DNA of 64,000 nt. Source: CAISIP01 sp038326025. GTDB taxonomy: Bacteria > Pseudomonadota > Gammaproteobacteria > Burkholderiales > Burkholderiaceae_C. The notes beneath the pieces were generated by a model. That model worked only from the letters and a program-made list of their open reading frames with translations, did no database searches and was not told the origin of the DNA. The stretch covers positions 1 through 64,000 of the forward strand of contig JBBQJP010000014.1 in the NCBI GenBank assembly GCA_038326025.1, read 5' to 3'. How positions within the stretch are numbered: position 1 is the stretch's first letter; each line of letters begins with the position of its first letter. The position numbers and the translations under genes were made by a program. Shown in pieces: positions 1-8,470 of this stretch.

Positions 1-6
1 CGCGTT

Positions 7-279
7 TCAGATCAGCGAGCCGGGAATCGATTCGATGGTGCGGCGGATGAAATCCACCAGCATGCTGAGCATCCACGGACCGGCAATGGCCAGCGCCAGC
101 ATCGACGCGATCAGCTTGGGAATAAAGGTGAGCGTGGCCTCATTGATCTGCGTAATCGCCTGAAACAGGCTGATCACCAGGCCTACAACCAGCACCACAC
201 CCAGGATCGGCGCAGCCACCATCAGCAGTGTCAGCAAGGCATCCTGCCCCATCGTCAACACCATCTGCGCGTTCACCAA
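7..279 (-). CDS. fliQ: Flagellar export apparatus protein FliQ
   Basis: FliQ is a small inner-membrane subunit of the flagellar type III export gate, where it packs around FliP and FliR. The 90-residue product has the family's usual length and two hydrophobic segments (about residues 15-40 and 50-75) around a short polar turn. It follows fliP by 18 bases on the same strand, so it belongs to the fliL-M-N-O-P-Q operon. fliR, which normally follows, would lie beyond the left edge of the window. Confidence 0.96.
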   Translation of the reverse strand: MVNAQMVLTMGQDALLTLLMVAAPILGVVLVVGLVISLFQAITQINEATLTFIPKLIASMLALAIAGPWMLSMLVDFIRRTIESIPGSLI

Positions 280-297
280 TATCTCCTTGGCGCAGCG

Positions 298-1080
298 TCA
301 GGGCGCAAAACTGGCCGCCAGCGAGCCAATCAGCAGGTTCCAGCCGTCGGCCAGCACGAACAGCATCAGCTTGAACGGCAATGCCACCAACACCGGTGAC
401 AACATCATCATGCCCAGCGACATCAATACGCTGGCCACCACAATGTCGATCACCAGAAACGGTATGAAGATCATGAACCCGATCTGAAACGCCGATTTGA
501 GTTCGCTGGTCACGAAGGCCGGCACCAGTACTCGCATCGGCACGGTCTGCGCCGTGGCGCCAGGTTCCAGCTTGGCCAGCCGCACGAACAGCGAGAGATC
601 GGACTGGCGCGTCTGCTTGGCCATGAATTCGCGCATCGGCGCCTCCGCCTTGTCGAGCGCCTGCTCGAAGGGTATGGAGTTCTTGCTGTATGGAAGATAA
701 GCGTCTTCGTAGACACGGTCCAGCGTAGGGCCCATGACAAACACCGTCAGGAACAGGGACAGCCCCACGATGACCTGGTTGGGCGGCGAAGCCTGCGTCC
801 CCAGCGCCTGACGCAACAAGGACAATACGATGACGATGCGGGTGAAGCCCGTCATCATCAGCAGCACCGCTGGCAGGAACGACAGTGCGGTGAAAAAAAG
901 CAGCGTCTGGATCGGTACCGAGTAGCTGTTGCCAGCCGGACCTGTGCCCACCAGCAGAGGCAGTTGCCCCGGCACCTGCGCCGCCTGCGCCGCGACTACC
1001 CCGTGCACGAGCAGGGCCAGCAGCGCCAGCAACGCACTTCGGATCAACCCGCTATTGCGGTGGCGCACTGATTCGTCCAT
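298..1080 (-). CDS. fliP: Flagellar export gate protein FliP
   Basis: FliP forms the core of the export gate through which rod, hook and filament subunits leave the cytoplasm. The 260-residue product begins with a cleavable-looking signal (hydrophobic stretch near residues 15-32 ending in an AQA-like site), as is typical of FliP. It has further membrane segments near residues 60-80, 100-120, 200-225 and 230-250. The regions FLPAVLLMMTGFTRIVIVLS and FMIFIPFLVIDIVVASVLMS are family hallmarks. It lies between fliO and fliQ with gaps of 27 and 18 bases. Confidence 0.97.
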   Translation of the reverse strand: MDESVRHRNSGLIRSALLALLALLVHGVVAAQAAQVPGQLPLLVGTGPAGNSYSVPIQTLLFFTALSFLPAVLLMMTGFTRIVIVLSLLRQALGTQASPPNQVIVGLSLFLTVFVMGPTLDRVYEDAYLPYSKNSIPFEQALDKAEAPMREFMAKQTRQSDLSLFVRLAKLEPGATAQTVPMRVLVPAFVTSELKSAFQIGFMIFIPFLVIDIVVASVLMSLGMMMLSPVLVALPFKLMLFVLADGWNLLIGSLAASFAP

Positions 1081-1107
1081 ATCGTAAAAGCGGCTGGCGA
1101 AAACCGC

Positions 1108-1416
1108 TCAGCCGCGCGGCCCCGGAACAGACAACACATCTCCATCAGCCGGCCGTGTCGACGCCGCCATCGTATGCAGACAGGAAATGGACTGCGCCGT
1201 GACACCGAGCACCAGACAGATTCGCTCGTGCGCCGGTCCGACCTCTACCGTCACCACCCGCTGGTGGGGTCCGACGGCCACCGCCGACAACACGCGACTG
1301 GCCGCTGCGCCGGCAGGCCCGGTAGCCACGCCGCGGCTTTGCAACCACTTCAGCGCCATTGGCACCATGGCCAGCAGCAACACGAACGCGGCAACCGTCA
1401 GAAGTGTCTGCGTCAT
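1108..1416 (-). CDS. fliO: Flagellar biosynthesis protein FliO
   Basis: FliO is a poorly conserved membrane protein that helps assemble the FliP ring. The 102-residue product has one N-terminal transmembrane segment (about residues 4-23). A cytoplasmic domain follows with the family's typical VGPHQRVVTVEVG and LVLGVTAQSISCL strings. The assignment rests on these and on its place between fliN and fliP. The gap from fliN is 6 bases. Confidence 0.9.
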   Translation of the reverse strand: MTQTLLTVAAFVLLLAMVPMALKWLQSRGVATGPAGAAASRVLSAVAVGPHQRVVTVEVGPAHERICLVLGVTAQSISCLHTMAASTRPADGDVLSVPGPRG

Positions 1417-1422
1417 GCCCTC

Positions 1423-1887
1423 TCAACCCTTGTTGATGCGCCGCAGCCGCTCGGACGGCGTCACCACGTCGGTCAACCGGATACCGAACTTGTCGTTCAC
1501 CACGACGACCTCGCCCTGGGCAATCAGATATCCGTTCACCAGCACGTCCATTGGCTCACCCGCCAGCGCATCGAGTTCCACCACCGAGCCCTGTCCGAGC
1601 TGCAGGATGTGCTTGATCGACACCCGCGTACGACCGAGTTCGACCGACAACTGCACCGGAATGTCCAGCACCATATTGATGTCGTTGACCTGGCCGTCAC
1701 CGGTGTTGCCGAACGGCCGCGCAGGCCGGTCACCCGAGAGCACGCCACCGGACTGTTCATCGTGCGGGTTGCCGCCGTCCTTTTGATCGATCAACGCCTC
1801 AGCCCATTCGCCAGCGCCTTCTGCGCCAACGTCGGCGCCTGCATCGGCGTCGGGCTTGCCGTCGTCTTGTGGCCCGTCAGTTGCCAT
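1423..1887 (-). CDS. fliN: Flagellar motor switch protein FliN
   Basis: FliN forms the bottom of the C-ring, takes part in direction switching and docks the FliH-FliI export ATPase. The start chosen gives 154 residues beginning MATDGPQDDG and overlaps the end of fliM by 11 bases, a usual arrangement. The N-terminal 65 residues or so are acidic and low in complexity. The SpoA (surface presentation of antigens) domain fills the C-terminal half, with MVLDIPVQLSVELGRTR and VNGYLIAQGEVVVVNDKFGI as hallmarks. Longer upstream frames only read through fliM in another frame. Confidence 0.96.
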   Translation of the reverse strand: MATDGPQDDGKPDADAGADVGAEGAGEWAEALIDQKDGGNPHDEQSGGVLSGDRPARPFGNTGDGQVNDINMVLDIPVQLSVELGRTRVSIKHILQLGQGSVVELDALAGEPMDVLVNGYLIAQGEVVVVNDKFGIRLTDVVTPSERLRRINKG

Positions 1888-2881
1888 TCTTATCTCCCAT
1901 CCAGTCCAGGTCGTGATTTCGCAGGCTCTTGTCGATCCGGATCGCATATTTCGTGTTGTGGGTGCCGTATTGGCACTCGAACATCGGCACGCCATCAATC
2001 GTTGCCTGAATGCGCGGCGAACGGTCCAGTTCAATGAAGTCACCCGCCTTCATGGACAGCAACTGCTCCACCGTGGTGCGCGTGCGTGCCAGTTCGGCCA
2101 CCATCGTGATCTCGACGGCCTGAATCTCGTGCGTCAACACATTGACCCAACGACGATCCACTTCCATGGAGTCGCCCTGAGTCGACGAATACAGCACATC
2201 GCGTATCGGCTCCAGCGTCGCATACGGCATGCAGAAATGAATCGCGCCGGTGACCTCGCCAATCTCAAGCTGAAAGGCGGTACAGATCACCACTTCGCTG
2301 GGCGTGGCCACATTGGCAAACTGGGGCTGCATCTCCGAGCGCTGGTACTCCAGCTCGATCGGATAAATACCTTTCCAGGCCTTCTTGTACTCGTCAGATA
2401 CCACCTTGATCAAACGGGCAATCACCCGATGTTCGGTCGCGGAAAAATCGCGTCCTTCGATGCGGGTCTGAAATTTTCCACTACCGCCAAACAGCGTGTC
2501 GATCACCCCAAAAATCAGCGCCGGCTCACAAACGATCAGGCAATTGCCACGCAAAGGCCGCACCGCCATGATGTTGAAGTTGGTGGGAACCGTGAGTTCC
2601 CGAAGAAAGGCGCCGTAGCGCTGCACGGCAATCGACCCGATCGAAATTTCGGGCGTGCGGCGGATCAGGTTGAACAACCCCAGCCGCAGGTTGCGCGCAA
2701 ATCGCTCATTGACAATCTCCATGGTCGGCATGCGACCCCGGACAATGCGCTCCTGGCTTGAGATGTCGTAGGGCCGGACCTCGCCCTTCTGGGCCGCTTG
2801 CTCAACCTCTTTCTGGCTCTCCCCGGTGACGCCCTCAAGCAGGGCATCGACCTCTTCCTGGGATAAAAATGAGTCACTCAT
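1877..2881 (-). CDS. fliM: Flagellar motor switch protein FliM
   Basis: FliM is the C-ring subunit that binds phosphorylated CheY and couples it to FliG. The 334-residue product opens with the CheY-binding motif LSQEEVDALLEG (residues 6-17). A middle CheC-like domain and a C-terminal SpoA domain follow. It lies between fliL (gap of 21 bases) and fliN (11-base overlap). The intact CheY-binding motif implies the motor can respond to chemotaxis signals, although only one cheY is found here. Confidence 0.97.
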   Translation of the reverse strand: MSDSFLSQEEVDALLEGVTGESQKEVEQAAQKGEVRPYDISSQERIVRGRMPTMEIVNERFARNLRLGLFNLIRRTPEISIGSIAVQRYGAFLRELTVPTNFNIMAVRPLRGNCLIVCEPALIFGVIDTLFGGSGKFQTRIEGRDFSATEHRVIARLIKVVSDEYKKAWKGIYPIELEYQRSEMQPQFANVATPSEVVICTAFQLEIGEVTGAIHFCMPYATLEPIRDVLYSSTQGDSMEVDRRWVNVLTHEIQAVEITMVAELARTRTTVEQLLSMKAGDFIELDRSPRIQATIDGVPMFECQYGTHNTKYAIRIDKSLRNHDLDWMGDKNGN

Positions 2882-2902
2882 GGTCGGTTCCGCGCCATGT
2901 AC

Positions 2903-3487
2903 TTATTGCACGATAAAACTGGAGAACAGCACACGCTGTACGGGAAGGTCTCCCGGACGCACCCGGTTGCGCTGCTTGCGTGACGGGGGAGCATCCTTTT
3001 TTGCTGGATCTGCCACTTCGTCGTCGTCCAGGCCACCAAACGGGCGCGCCGCCTCGCGCAGGATATCTGCAGCCAATTTTTCCTTGCCTTCGCGTTGCAG
3101 CATCTCCTCGGATGTTTTCTGCGAGACCAGCAGCAGCACGCCGCTGCGAATCGAGGGCAGATACTGCTTGACGGATTCTGCGGCCGCGGCATCGCGCAAT
3201 TCGAAGGTGATACCCACCTGCGCGACCCGCTCGCCACCCGGATCCGCCAGGTTCACCACCATGTTGTCCAGCGGCAAATAGACCGGTGGTCCGCTGGGGG
3301 CTGTATGTTTGGCTTCCGCCGCCGGCTGATCCGGATCGTCGAGCACAGCAGCTGCGCGCTGTTTGCTGACATAAACGAACGCGCCGATTGCTGCCAGTCC
3401 GAGGACCAGCACCACCATCAGCACGATCACCAGCATCTTCTTGCTCTTGGGCGGCGCCGTAGCGGTTTCAGCAGGTTTTGTGGCCAC
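2903..3487 (-). CDS. fliL: Flagellar basal body-associated protein FliL
   Basis: FliL is a single-pass inner-membrane protein that surrounds the stator and supports torque at high load. The 194-residue product has a short basic cytoplasmic tail, one transmembrane helix (about residues 18-41) and a periplasmic stomatin-like domain with YLPLDNMVVNLADPGG. The C-terminus VQRVLFSSFIVQ is family-typical. It heads the fliLMNOPQ run. The 117 bases between it and fliK probably hold its promoter, but I could not identify one. Confidence 0.95.
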   Translation of the reverse strand: MATKPAETATAPPKSKKMLVIVLMVVLVLGLAAIGAFVYVSKQRAAAVLDDPDQPAAEAKHTAPSGPPVYLPLDNMVVNLADPGGERVAQVGITFELRDAAAAESVKQYLPSIRSGVLLLVSQKTSEEMLQREGKEKLAADILREAARPFGGLDDDEVADPAKKDAPPSRKQRNRVRPGDLPVQRVLFSSFIVQ

Positions 3488-3604
3488 AGATCATCCTTGG
3501 TGTCGCGTTGCAAAGAGGATTATTCTGCACCCGTAGCGCAGCGAAGGACGGATAAGGGGCCGGATTCCATGGCAATCCCTGCCACCTGGGCCGGGAACTG
3601 CGCC

Positions 3605-4837
3605 TTAAACGAACAGATCGACCCTGCGGCCAGACGCTCCGTCGAGGGCCCCGGTAAGGCTTTGGTCGGCCTGTGGTGTCCCCACCAGCGCCTCGCTCAC
3701 CGCGCTGGCCTGCAGGTTGCCCCGGCCTTTCGATTGGCCATCCTGCTGTGCCGAATCGCCGACGAAACCGCCCGACAGCATCAAGCCCTCATTGGCCAGC
3801 AGTTCCTTGAGTTGCGGCATGGCTTCGAGCAGCAACTGACGTGCCTGCGGTTGATCGGTGCGGAACTCGACAATCGCCTCGTCCCCTTTGACTGCGATGC
3901 TGACGTCAACGGACCCGCCCGCAAACGCATCGAGCTGCAGCGAGGCACTTTGAATCCCCCGCGAAACCCAGTAGTGAACCTTCTCCGCCATGGCGGTAGC
4001 CGGCGCAGGCGTCAGGGCACCCGGCGCGTAGACCGAACTGGCGCCATGCTGGGTGCCGGCCGGCGTCGCATCACCCCAGGTCACCAAACCCTGCGCCGCG
4101 CCCGCGCCCGCCAAGCGGGGCTGATTGCGCTCCTGGCTACGCGAAGCCCCGCCGGCACGCAGAGCGGCAGACGCGGCATCAAACATCGACACCCCTTGGC
4201 CGAGCGATGGCGCAGCCGCCGCCGGCGCGCTAGCCGCGCGCAATGTCCCGGCATCGGGTTCGGCCGCCAAACGCGCCGCCTCCACCCGGGCCATGAAGTC
4301 CCTGGACGATACCGGCCTGGCGTCGCCATCTTGTTGCGCCGTCAGCGTTCGGGCGGGCAATTGCTGCAGCTCATCTGTGGCGTTGAGGCCCGCCGCAGGT
4401 TTGGACCAGGCGACCTCACTGGCCGACGGGTGCCCGGCCTCCATCGCGCCAACGCGTGTGGAAGCCGCGCCGTGACCGGCGCCCGTCCCTTGTGCTGCTC
4501 CACGCGTTTGTCCCGACGGCCCGGCCACTGCGGCCGGGGCGGCCGCAGCCCACCAGTCAGCTGCCAAGGGCATCTGTGCCAGCGTTGCCTGCGACGCGTC
4601 CTCGTTTGGCCCGGACTGCGCACCCACTGTGCCACCGGTCAGATACTGGGCGTCAGCAAGGCCAGCCTCAGGCAATGCGGTGGCCAATTCCGTCGCATCT
4701 GCCGCGCCCAGCCCCATCGCACTGAGCATCGACAGGAACGACACAGCAGGCGCTCCGCCCGCCGTCTGGGTGTTCTGTGCGCGTGCTGCCGGCTTGGTGC
4801 CAGTGTTCGGCGCGGGTGCGCTGATTTCGATCGTCAT
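3605..4837 (-). CDS. fliK: Flagellar hook-length control protein FliK
   Basis: FliK is a secreted molecular ruler that switches export from hook to filament substrates. The 410-residue product has a long Ala/Pro/Gly-rich variable N-terminal part. The conserved C-terminal Flg_hook domain (about residues 290-375) contains SLQLDAFAGGSVDVSIAVKG and the following LLEAMPQLKELLANEGL region, which contacts FlhB in the family. It overlaps fliJ by four bases, so it is the last gene of the fliFGHIJK run. Confidence 0.93.
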   Translation of the reverse strand: MTIEISAPAPNTGTKPAARAQNTQTAGGAPAVSFLSMLSAMGLGAADATELATALPEAGLADAQYLTGGTVGAQSGPNEDASQATLAQMPLAADWWAAAAPAAVAGPSGQTRGAAQGTGAGHGAASTRVGAMEAGHPSASEVAWSKPAAGLNATDELQQLPARTLTAQQDGDARPVSSRDFMARVEAARLAAEPDAGTLRAASAPAAAAPSLGQGVSMFDAASAALRAGGASRSQERNQPRLAGAGAAQGLVTWGDATPAGTQHGASSVYAPGALTPAPATAMAEKVHYWVSRGIQSASLQLDAFAGGSVDVSIAVKGDEAIVEFRTDQPQARQLLLEAMPQLKELLANEGLMLSGGFVGDSAQQDGQSKGRGNLQASAVSEALVGTPQADQSLTGALDGASGRRVDLFV

Positions 4838-5301
4838 GAATTTCCCCTGTGTTCCCGAGTCAGTGCCACACGCCGGTGCATCTGGGCCGCCAGTTCATCG
4901 GACTGTCGCTGTTCACGTTGTTCCTGCGCCCGGGCCAGTTCGACGCGGCGCTTGTCCAGCAGGCGATTGAGCCCCGCCATCCGGACTTCGGCCTCCAGCA
5001 ACACCTTCCGGGCGGCTTCGCGCTGGCGCTGGACTTCGGCAATCGCGCCTTCCTGCATCGCTATGGTCTGATCCAGACGCTCCATGAACTGGTAGTAGTG
5101 CCCCACGATCTGGGGTGTCGCGCTGGCCTGGGCCGCCACCGACCAGCGCGAGGAGGTATCGGCCGCGTAACTGCGCAATTGCTCCATCTGGAGCTGGGCG
5201 TGATCGAAACGGCGCACCACCTGCGCCAGAGCCTGACCCGCATCGTCCCGTTGGCGTGTCGCCAGGTCGATCGCCACCTGCAGCCCGCTCAATGTGCTCA
5301 T
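4834..5301 (-). CDS. fliJ: Flagellar export protein FliJ
   Basis: FliJ is a coiled-coil stalk protein that links the FliI ATPase ring to FlhA. The 155-residue product is almost wholly helical and rich in Gln, Arg, Glu and Ala, as expected of an antiparallel coiled coil. I chose the ATG giving MSTLSGLQVAID; a GTG nine bases upstream is the alternative. It lies between fliI and fliK and overlaps fliK by four bases. The family is weakly conserved, so position supports the call as much as composition does. Confidence 0.9.
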   Translation of the reverse strand: MSTLSGLQVAIDLATRQRDDAGQALAQVVRRFDHAQLQMEQLRSYAADTSSRWSVAAQASATPQIVGHYYQFMERLDQTIAMQEGAIAEVQRQREAARKVLLEAEVRMAGLNRLLDKRRVELARAQEQREQRQSDELAAQMHRRVALTREHRGNS

Positions 5302-5338
5302 CGCCAGCACCCACCGGCAGGTGGCATGGACAAGCGCA

Positions 5339-6760
5339 TCATGTCAGGCCCTCACCCAGCGCCAGGCCCATGTCGAGCAGACTATCCTCCAGTGACGCGG
5401 ACGCATACATGTTCTGCTGCAAAAACGCCTGCATCGGCTCATGCAGGGTGATGGCACGGTCCATCTTCGCGTCAGAACCCGCGACATACGCGCCGATCTG
5501 CACCAGATCGCGTCCCTTGTCGTATTTCGCGTTCATGGCCCTGAAGCGACGCGCCAGTTCGAAGTGGCTGGCAGGCACCACGTTGTGCATCACCCGCGAA
5601 GCCGATTGCGCAATGTCGATGGCGGGATAGTGGCCGGCTTCGGCCAGTTCGCGCGACAACACAATATGCCCGTCCAGGATCGCCCGCGCCGCATCGGCAA
5701 TCGGGTCCTGTTGATCGTCGCCCTCGGACAACACGGTATAGAAGGCCGTGATCGACCCCACCCCGTGCAGGCCGTTGCCGCTGCGCTCGACCAGTTGCGG
5801 CAACTTGGCAAAACACGATGGCGGATAACCCTTGGTCGCCGGCGGCTCGCCGATGGCCAGCGCGATCTCGCGCTGCGCCATTGCATAACGCGTCAGTGAG
5901 TCCATCAGCAGCAATACATGTTTGCCCTTGTCGCGAAAGCTCTCCGCGATCGCGGTGGCATAGGCCGCGCCCTGCATGCGCACCATTGGCGGGGAGTCCG
6001 CCGGCGCTGCCACCACGACCGATCGGGCGCGTCCCTCGTCTCCCAGGATGTCCTCGATGAACTCTTTCACCTCGCGTCCACGTTCGCCGATCAGGCCCAC
6101 CACGATGACATCGGCGCTGGTGTAACGCGCCATCATGCCGAGCAGAACACTCTTGCCCACGCCGGATCCGGAGAAAAGCCCGATACGCTGGCCCCGACCC
6201 ACCGTCAGCAAGGCATTGATCGCCCGGATGCCGGTGTCAAGCACGTCGCGCACTGGCGCCCGGTCCATCGCATTGACCGGATTGCGGTCCAGCGCCAGTG
6301 GCGCCACGTCCCGGATCGGCCCCATGCGGTCCATGGGTGCGCCATGTGCGTCCACCACACGGCCGAGCAAACCCTCGCCGAGCGGCAGGCGCAGACGCCC
6401 GACATCCAGATCAGAATCCTGGTGAGTCGCCTGCCCCAACCGGGGGGTCGGCGCGAAAGCCGCCGCGGGCACAACGGCAGCGCCGCTGGTCAGGCCGTGC
6501 AGGTCACCGGCAGGCATCAGGTAGGCCCGATCCTGCGTAAAGCCGACGACCTCGGCCAGCACCGGGTCAAGCGACGGCGAACGGATGTAACACTGGCTGC
6601 CCACCGGCAAACGCAGCCCGCTGGCCTCGAGCACCAGACCGGCCAGGCGGGTCAGGGTGCCACGCTGCTCCAGAGAGCTGCCCACGCGTACCCGGGCACA
6701 GGCATCGGCCAGCAATTGCTCCCAGGCGGCCGGCAGGTCGGTGACCAAGGCATCACTCAT
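5339..6760 (-). CDS. fliI: Flagellum-specific ATPase FliI
   Basis: FliI is the F1-ATPase-like hexameric ATPase that energises flagellar export. The preferred start, MSDALVTDL, gives 473 residues and overlaps the end of fliH by 8 bases. A start 12 codons further upstream is possible but lies deep inside fliH. The Walker A loop SGSGVGKS is at about residues 197-204. The Walker B region VLLLMDSLTRYAMAQREI and the family string GEPPATKGYPPS follow. It is in the fliFGHIJK operon. Confidence 0.97.
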   Translation of the reverse strand: MSDALVTDLPAAWEQLLADACARVRVGSSLEQRGTLTRLAGLVLEASGLRLPVGSQCYIRSPSLDPVLAEVVGFTQDRAYLMPAGDLHGLTSGAAVVPAAAFAPTPRLGQATHQDSDLDVGRLRLPLGEGLLGRVVDAHGAPMDRMGPIRDVAPLALDRNPVNAMDRAPVRDVLDTGIRAINALLTVGRGQRIGLFSGSGVGKSVLLGMMARYTSADVIVVGLIGERGREVKEFIEDILGDEGRARSVVVAAPADSPPMVRMQGAAYATAIAESFRDKGKHVLLLMDSLTRYAMAQREIALAIGEPPATKGYPPSCFAKLPQLVERSGNGLHGVGSITAFYTVLSEGDDQQDPIADAARAILDGHIVLSRELAEAGHYPAIDIAQSASRVMHNVVPASHFELARRFRAMNAKYDKGRDLVQIGAYVAGSDAKMDRAITLHEPMQAFLQQNMYASASLEDSLLDMGLALGEGLT

Positions 6761-7433
6761 CCCAATCGAGCTCCAGGCCGAGCTTGGCGATGGCACGGCG
6801 CCAGCGTGTATGCAGATCGCCCTCGATCACCGCTCCGGCGCTGGAAATACGGCAACCGCCGGGCGCAATGCTGCTGTCGGGCGTCAAGGTCAGTGACAGA
6901 CCGGAAAACTCGGTCTGCAAGGTGTCTTCAAGTACGTCCAGGTCGAGCGGATTGAGCCGAACCACCGCACTTTTGCTGTCATCGGCCAGCAAAGCGAGGC
7001 CTTCGCGCACCACCGGCAACACCACATTCGGGTTGACTGACAACTCATGGCGCAACACCTGCCGGGCCAATTCACACGCCAGTTCCAGCACCCCGCGGGC
7101 CATCACCTGCTGCGACTGCGCCAGCTGATCCTGAGCCGACTGCAGCAACAACGCGAACTGAGTGGCCGCGTCCCGGCCCTGCCCGTCAATATAGCCCTGC
7201 AGCTGATGCTCGCCCTGCAAGATGGCGTTCGCCTGCCCTTGCGCAAAACCCTCTGCAAATCCTTCTGCATGGCCTTTTTGCCGCAATGTGTCGTCGCGCA
7301 CATGGTCCAGCTCGGCCTGTCGTGCACGGTGATCTTCGGCCAGCTTGAGCAGGTCAGCATCAACGTCGCCGAAGTCCCACTGGGAGACCTGGCGGATGTC
7401 TTCGCCCGGAATGAAACGTGTGATGTTGCGCAT
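6753..7433 (-). CDS. fliH: Flagellar assembly protein FliH
   Basis: FliH binds and restrains FliI and tethers it to FliN at the C-ring. The 226-residue product has the family's glycine-spaced helix HAEGFAEGFAQGQANA near residues 55-70. An E2-stalk-like C-terminal domain contains VNPNVVLPVVREGLALL and ends in WRRAIAKLGLELDWDE. It follows fliG by 15 bases and overlaps fliI by 8. Confidence 0.94.
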   Translation of the reverse strand: MRNITRFIPGEDIRQVSQWDFGDVDADLLKLAEDHRARQAELDHVRDDTLRQKGHAEGFAEGFAQGQANAILQGEHQLQGYIDGQGRDAATQFALLLQSAQDQLAQSQQVMARGVLELACELARQVLRHELSVNPNVVLPVVREGLALLADDSKSAVVRLNPLDLDVLEDTLQTEFSGLSLTLTPDSSIAPGGCRISSAGAVIEGDLHTRWRRAIAKLGLELDWDE

Positions 7434-7448
7434 GGCTGCAGCGTCCGG

Positions 7449-8447
7449 TTACACCATGGCGTCGTCGGCGCCGCCTCCGCCGACCACGATCTGCCCTTCG
7501 TCGGCAAGCCGGCGCACGGTCTTGAGAATTTCCTTTTGTTGCGCTTCCACCTCGGACAGGCGCATCGGGCCGCGCGACTCCAGGTCTTCGCGCAAGGTCT
7601 CGGCTGCACGCGAGGACATGTTGGACAGGATCTTTTCCTTGAGTTCGTGTTGTGCACCCTTGAGCGCGGCTATCAGCACATCAGAGGCCACTTCCTTGAG
7701 CACCGTCTGGATCGCCTTATTGTCCAGCGAGAGCAGGTCGTCGAACACAAACATCTTGTCCATGATCTTCTGCGCCAGATCCGGGTCATGGCTGCGAATC
7801 GACTCGATCACGGTGCCTTCAATGTTCGCGCCCATCAGATTGATCATCTCGGCCGCTGCCTTGACGCCGCCCAGCGACGATTTACGCACCTTGTCCGTGC
7901 CCTGCAACACCTGGAACAGCACCTCGTTGAGGTCCTTGAGCGCAGTCGGCTGGATGCCTTCCATCGTGGCGATGCGCAGCATCACCTCATTACGCTGGCG
8001 CTCGCCAATCAGTTTGAGCACCTCCGAACCCTGGTCGAAATCCAGGTGAACCAGAATGGCCGCCACAATTTGAGGATGTTCATTGCGCAGCAACTCGGCC
8101 ACTGACAACGCATCCATCCATTTCAGACTCTCGATGCCGGAGACGTCGCCGCCTTGCAGGATGCGGTCGAGCAGCAGGGTCGCCTTGTCGTCGCCCAATG
8201 CGCGCCGCAGCACCGCGCGCACATAGTCGCCGGAGTCGGCCACCAGCAGACTCTGCGACGACGCAACCCCGATGAATTTCTCCACCACGTTGTCAGCCCG
8301 TTCCCGCGGAACCGCCTTGGTGCGGGCGATCGCCTCACCCAGCTTCTGCACCTCTTTGGGGGACAGATGCTTGAATACCTCTGCCGCCTCGGCTTCACCG
8401 AGCGACATCAGCAAAATCGCAGCGTCCTGTAGTCCGTCGTCAGCCAT
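7449..8447 (-). CDS. fliG: Flagellar motor switch protein FliG
   Basis: FliG is the rotor protein that receives torque from MotA and sits on the FliF ring. The 332-residue product has N-terminal, middle and C-terminal FliG domains. The middle-domain EHPQ motif appears in LLRNEHPQIVAAILVHLD, and the charged torque helix is in the C-terminal part (KILSNMSSRAAETLREDLES). Length and order are standard. It follows fliF by 23 bases. Confidence 0.97.
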   Translation of the reverse strand: MADDGLQDAAILLMSLGEAEAAEVFKHLSPKEVQKLGEAIARTKAVPRERADNVVEKFIGVASSQSLLVADSGDYVRAVLRRALGDDKATLLLDRILQGGDVSGIESLKWMDALSVAELLRNEHPQIVAAILVHLDFDQGSEVLKLIGERQRNEVMLRIATMEGIQPTALKDLNEVLFQVLQGTDKVRKSSLGGVKAAAEMINLMGANIEGTVIESIRSHDPDLAQKIMDKMFVFDDLLSLDNKAIQTVLKEVASDVLIAALKGAQHELKEKILSNMSSRAAETLREDLESRGPMRLSEVEAQQKEILKTVRRLADEGQIVVGGGGADDAMV

Positions 8448-8470
8448 ATACGTGTTTTACCAGACCGGGT

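Noticed and set aside
3095..5071. A 658-codon open frame on the plus strand opposite fliL and fliK
   Set aside because: It is the antisense shadow of GC-rich genes with strong codon bias; its translation has low-complexity Arg/His/Gln-rich content and no family features.
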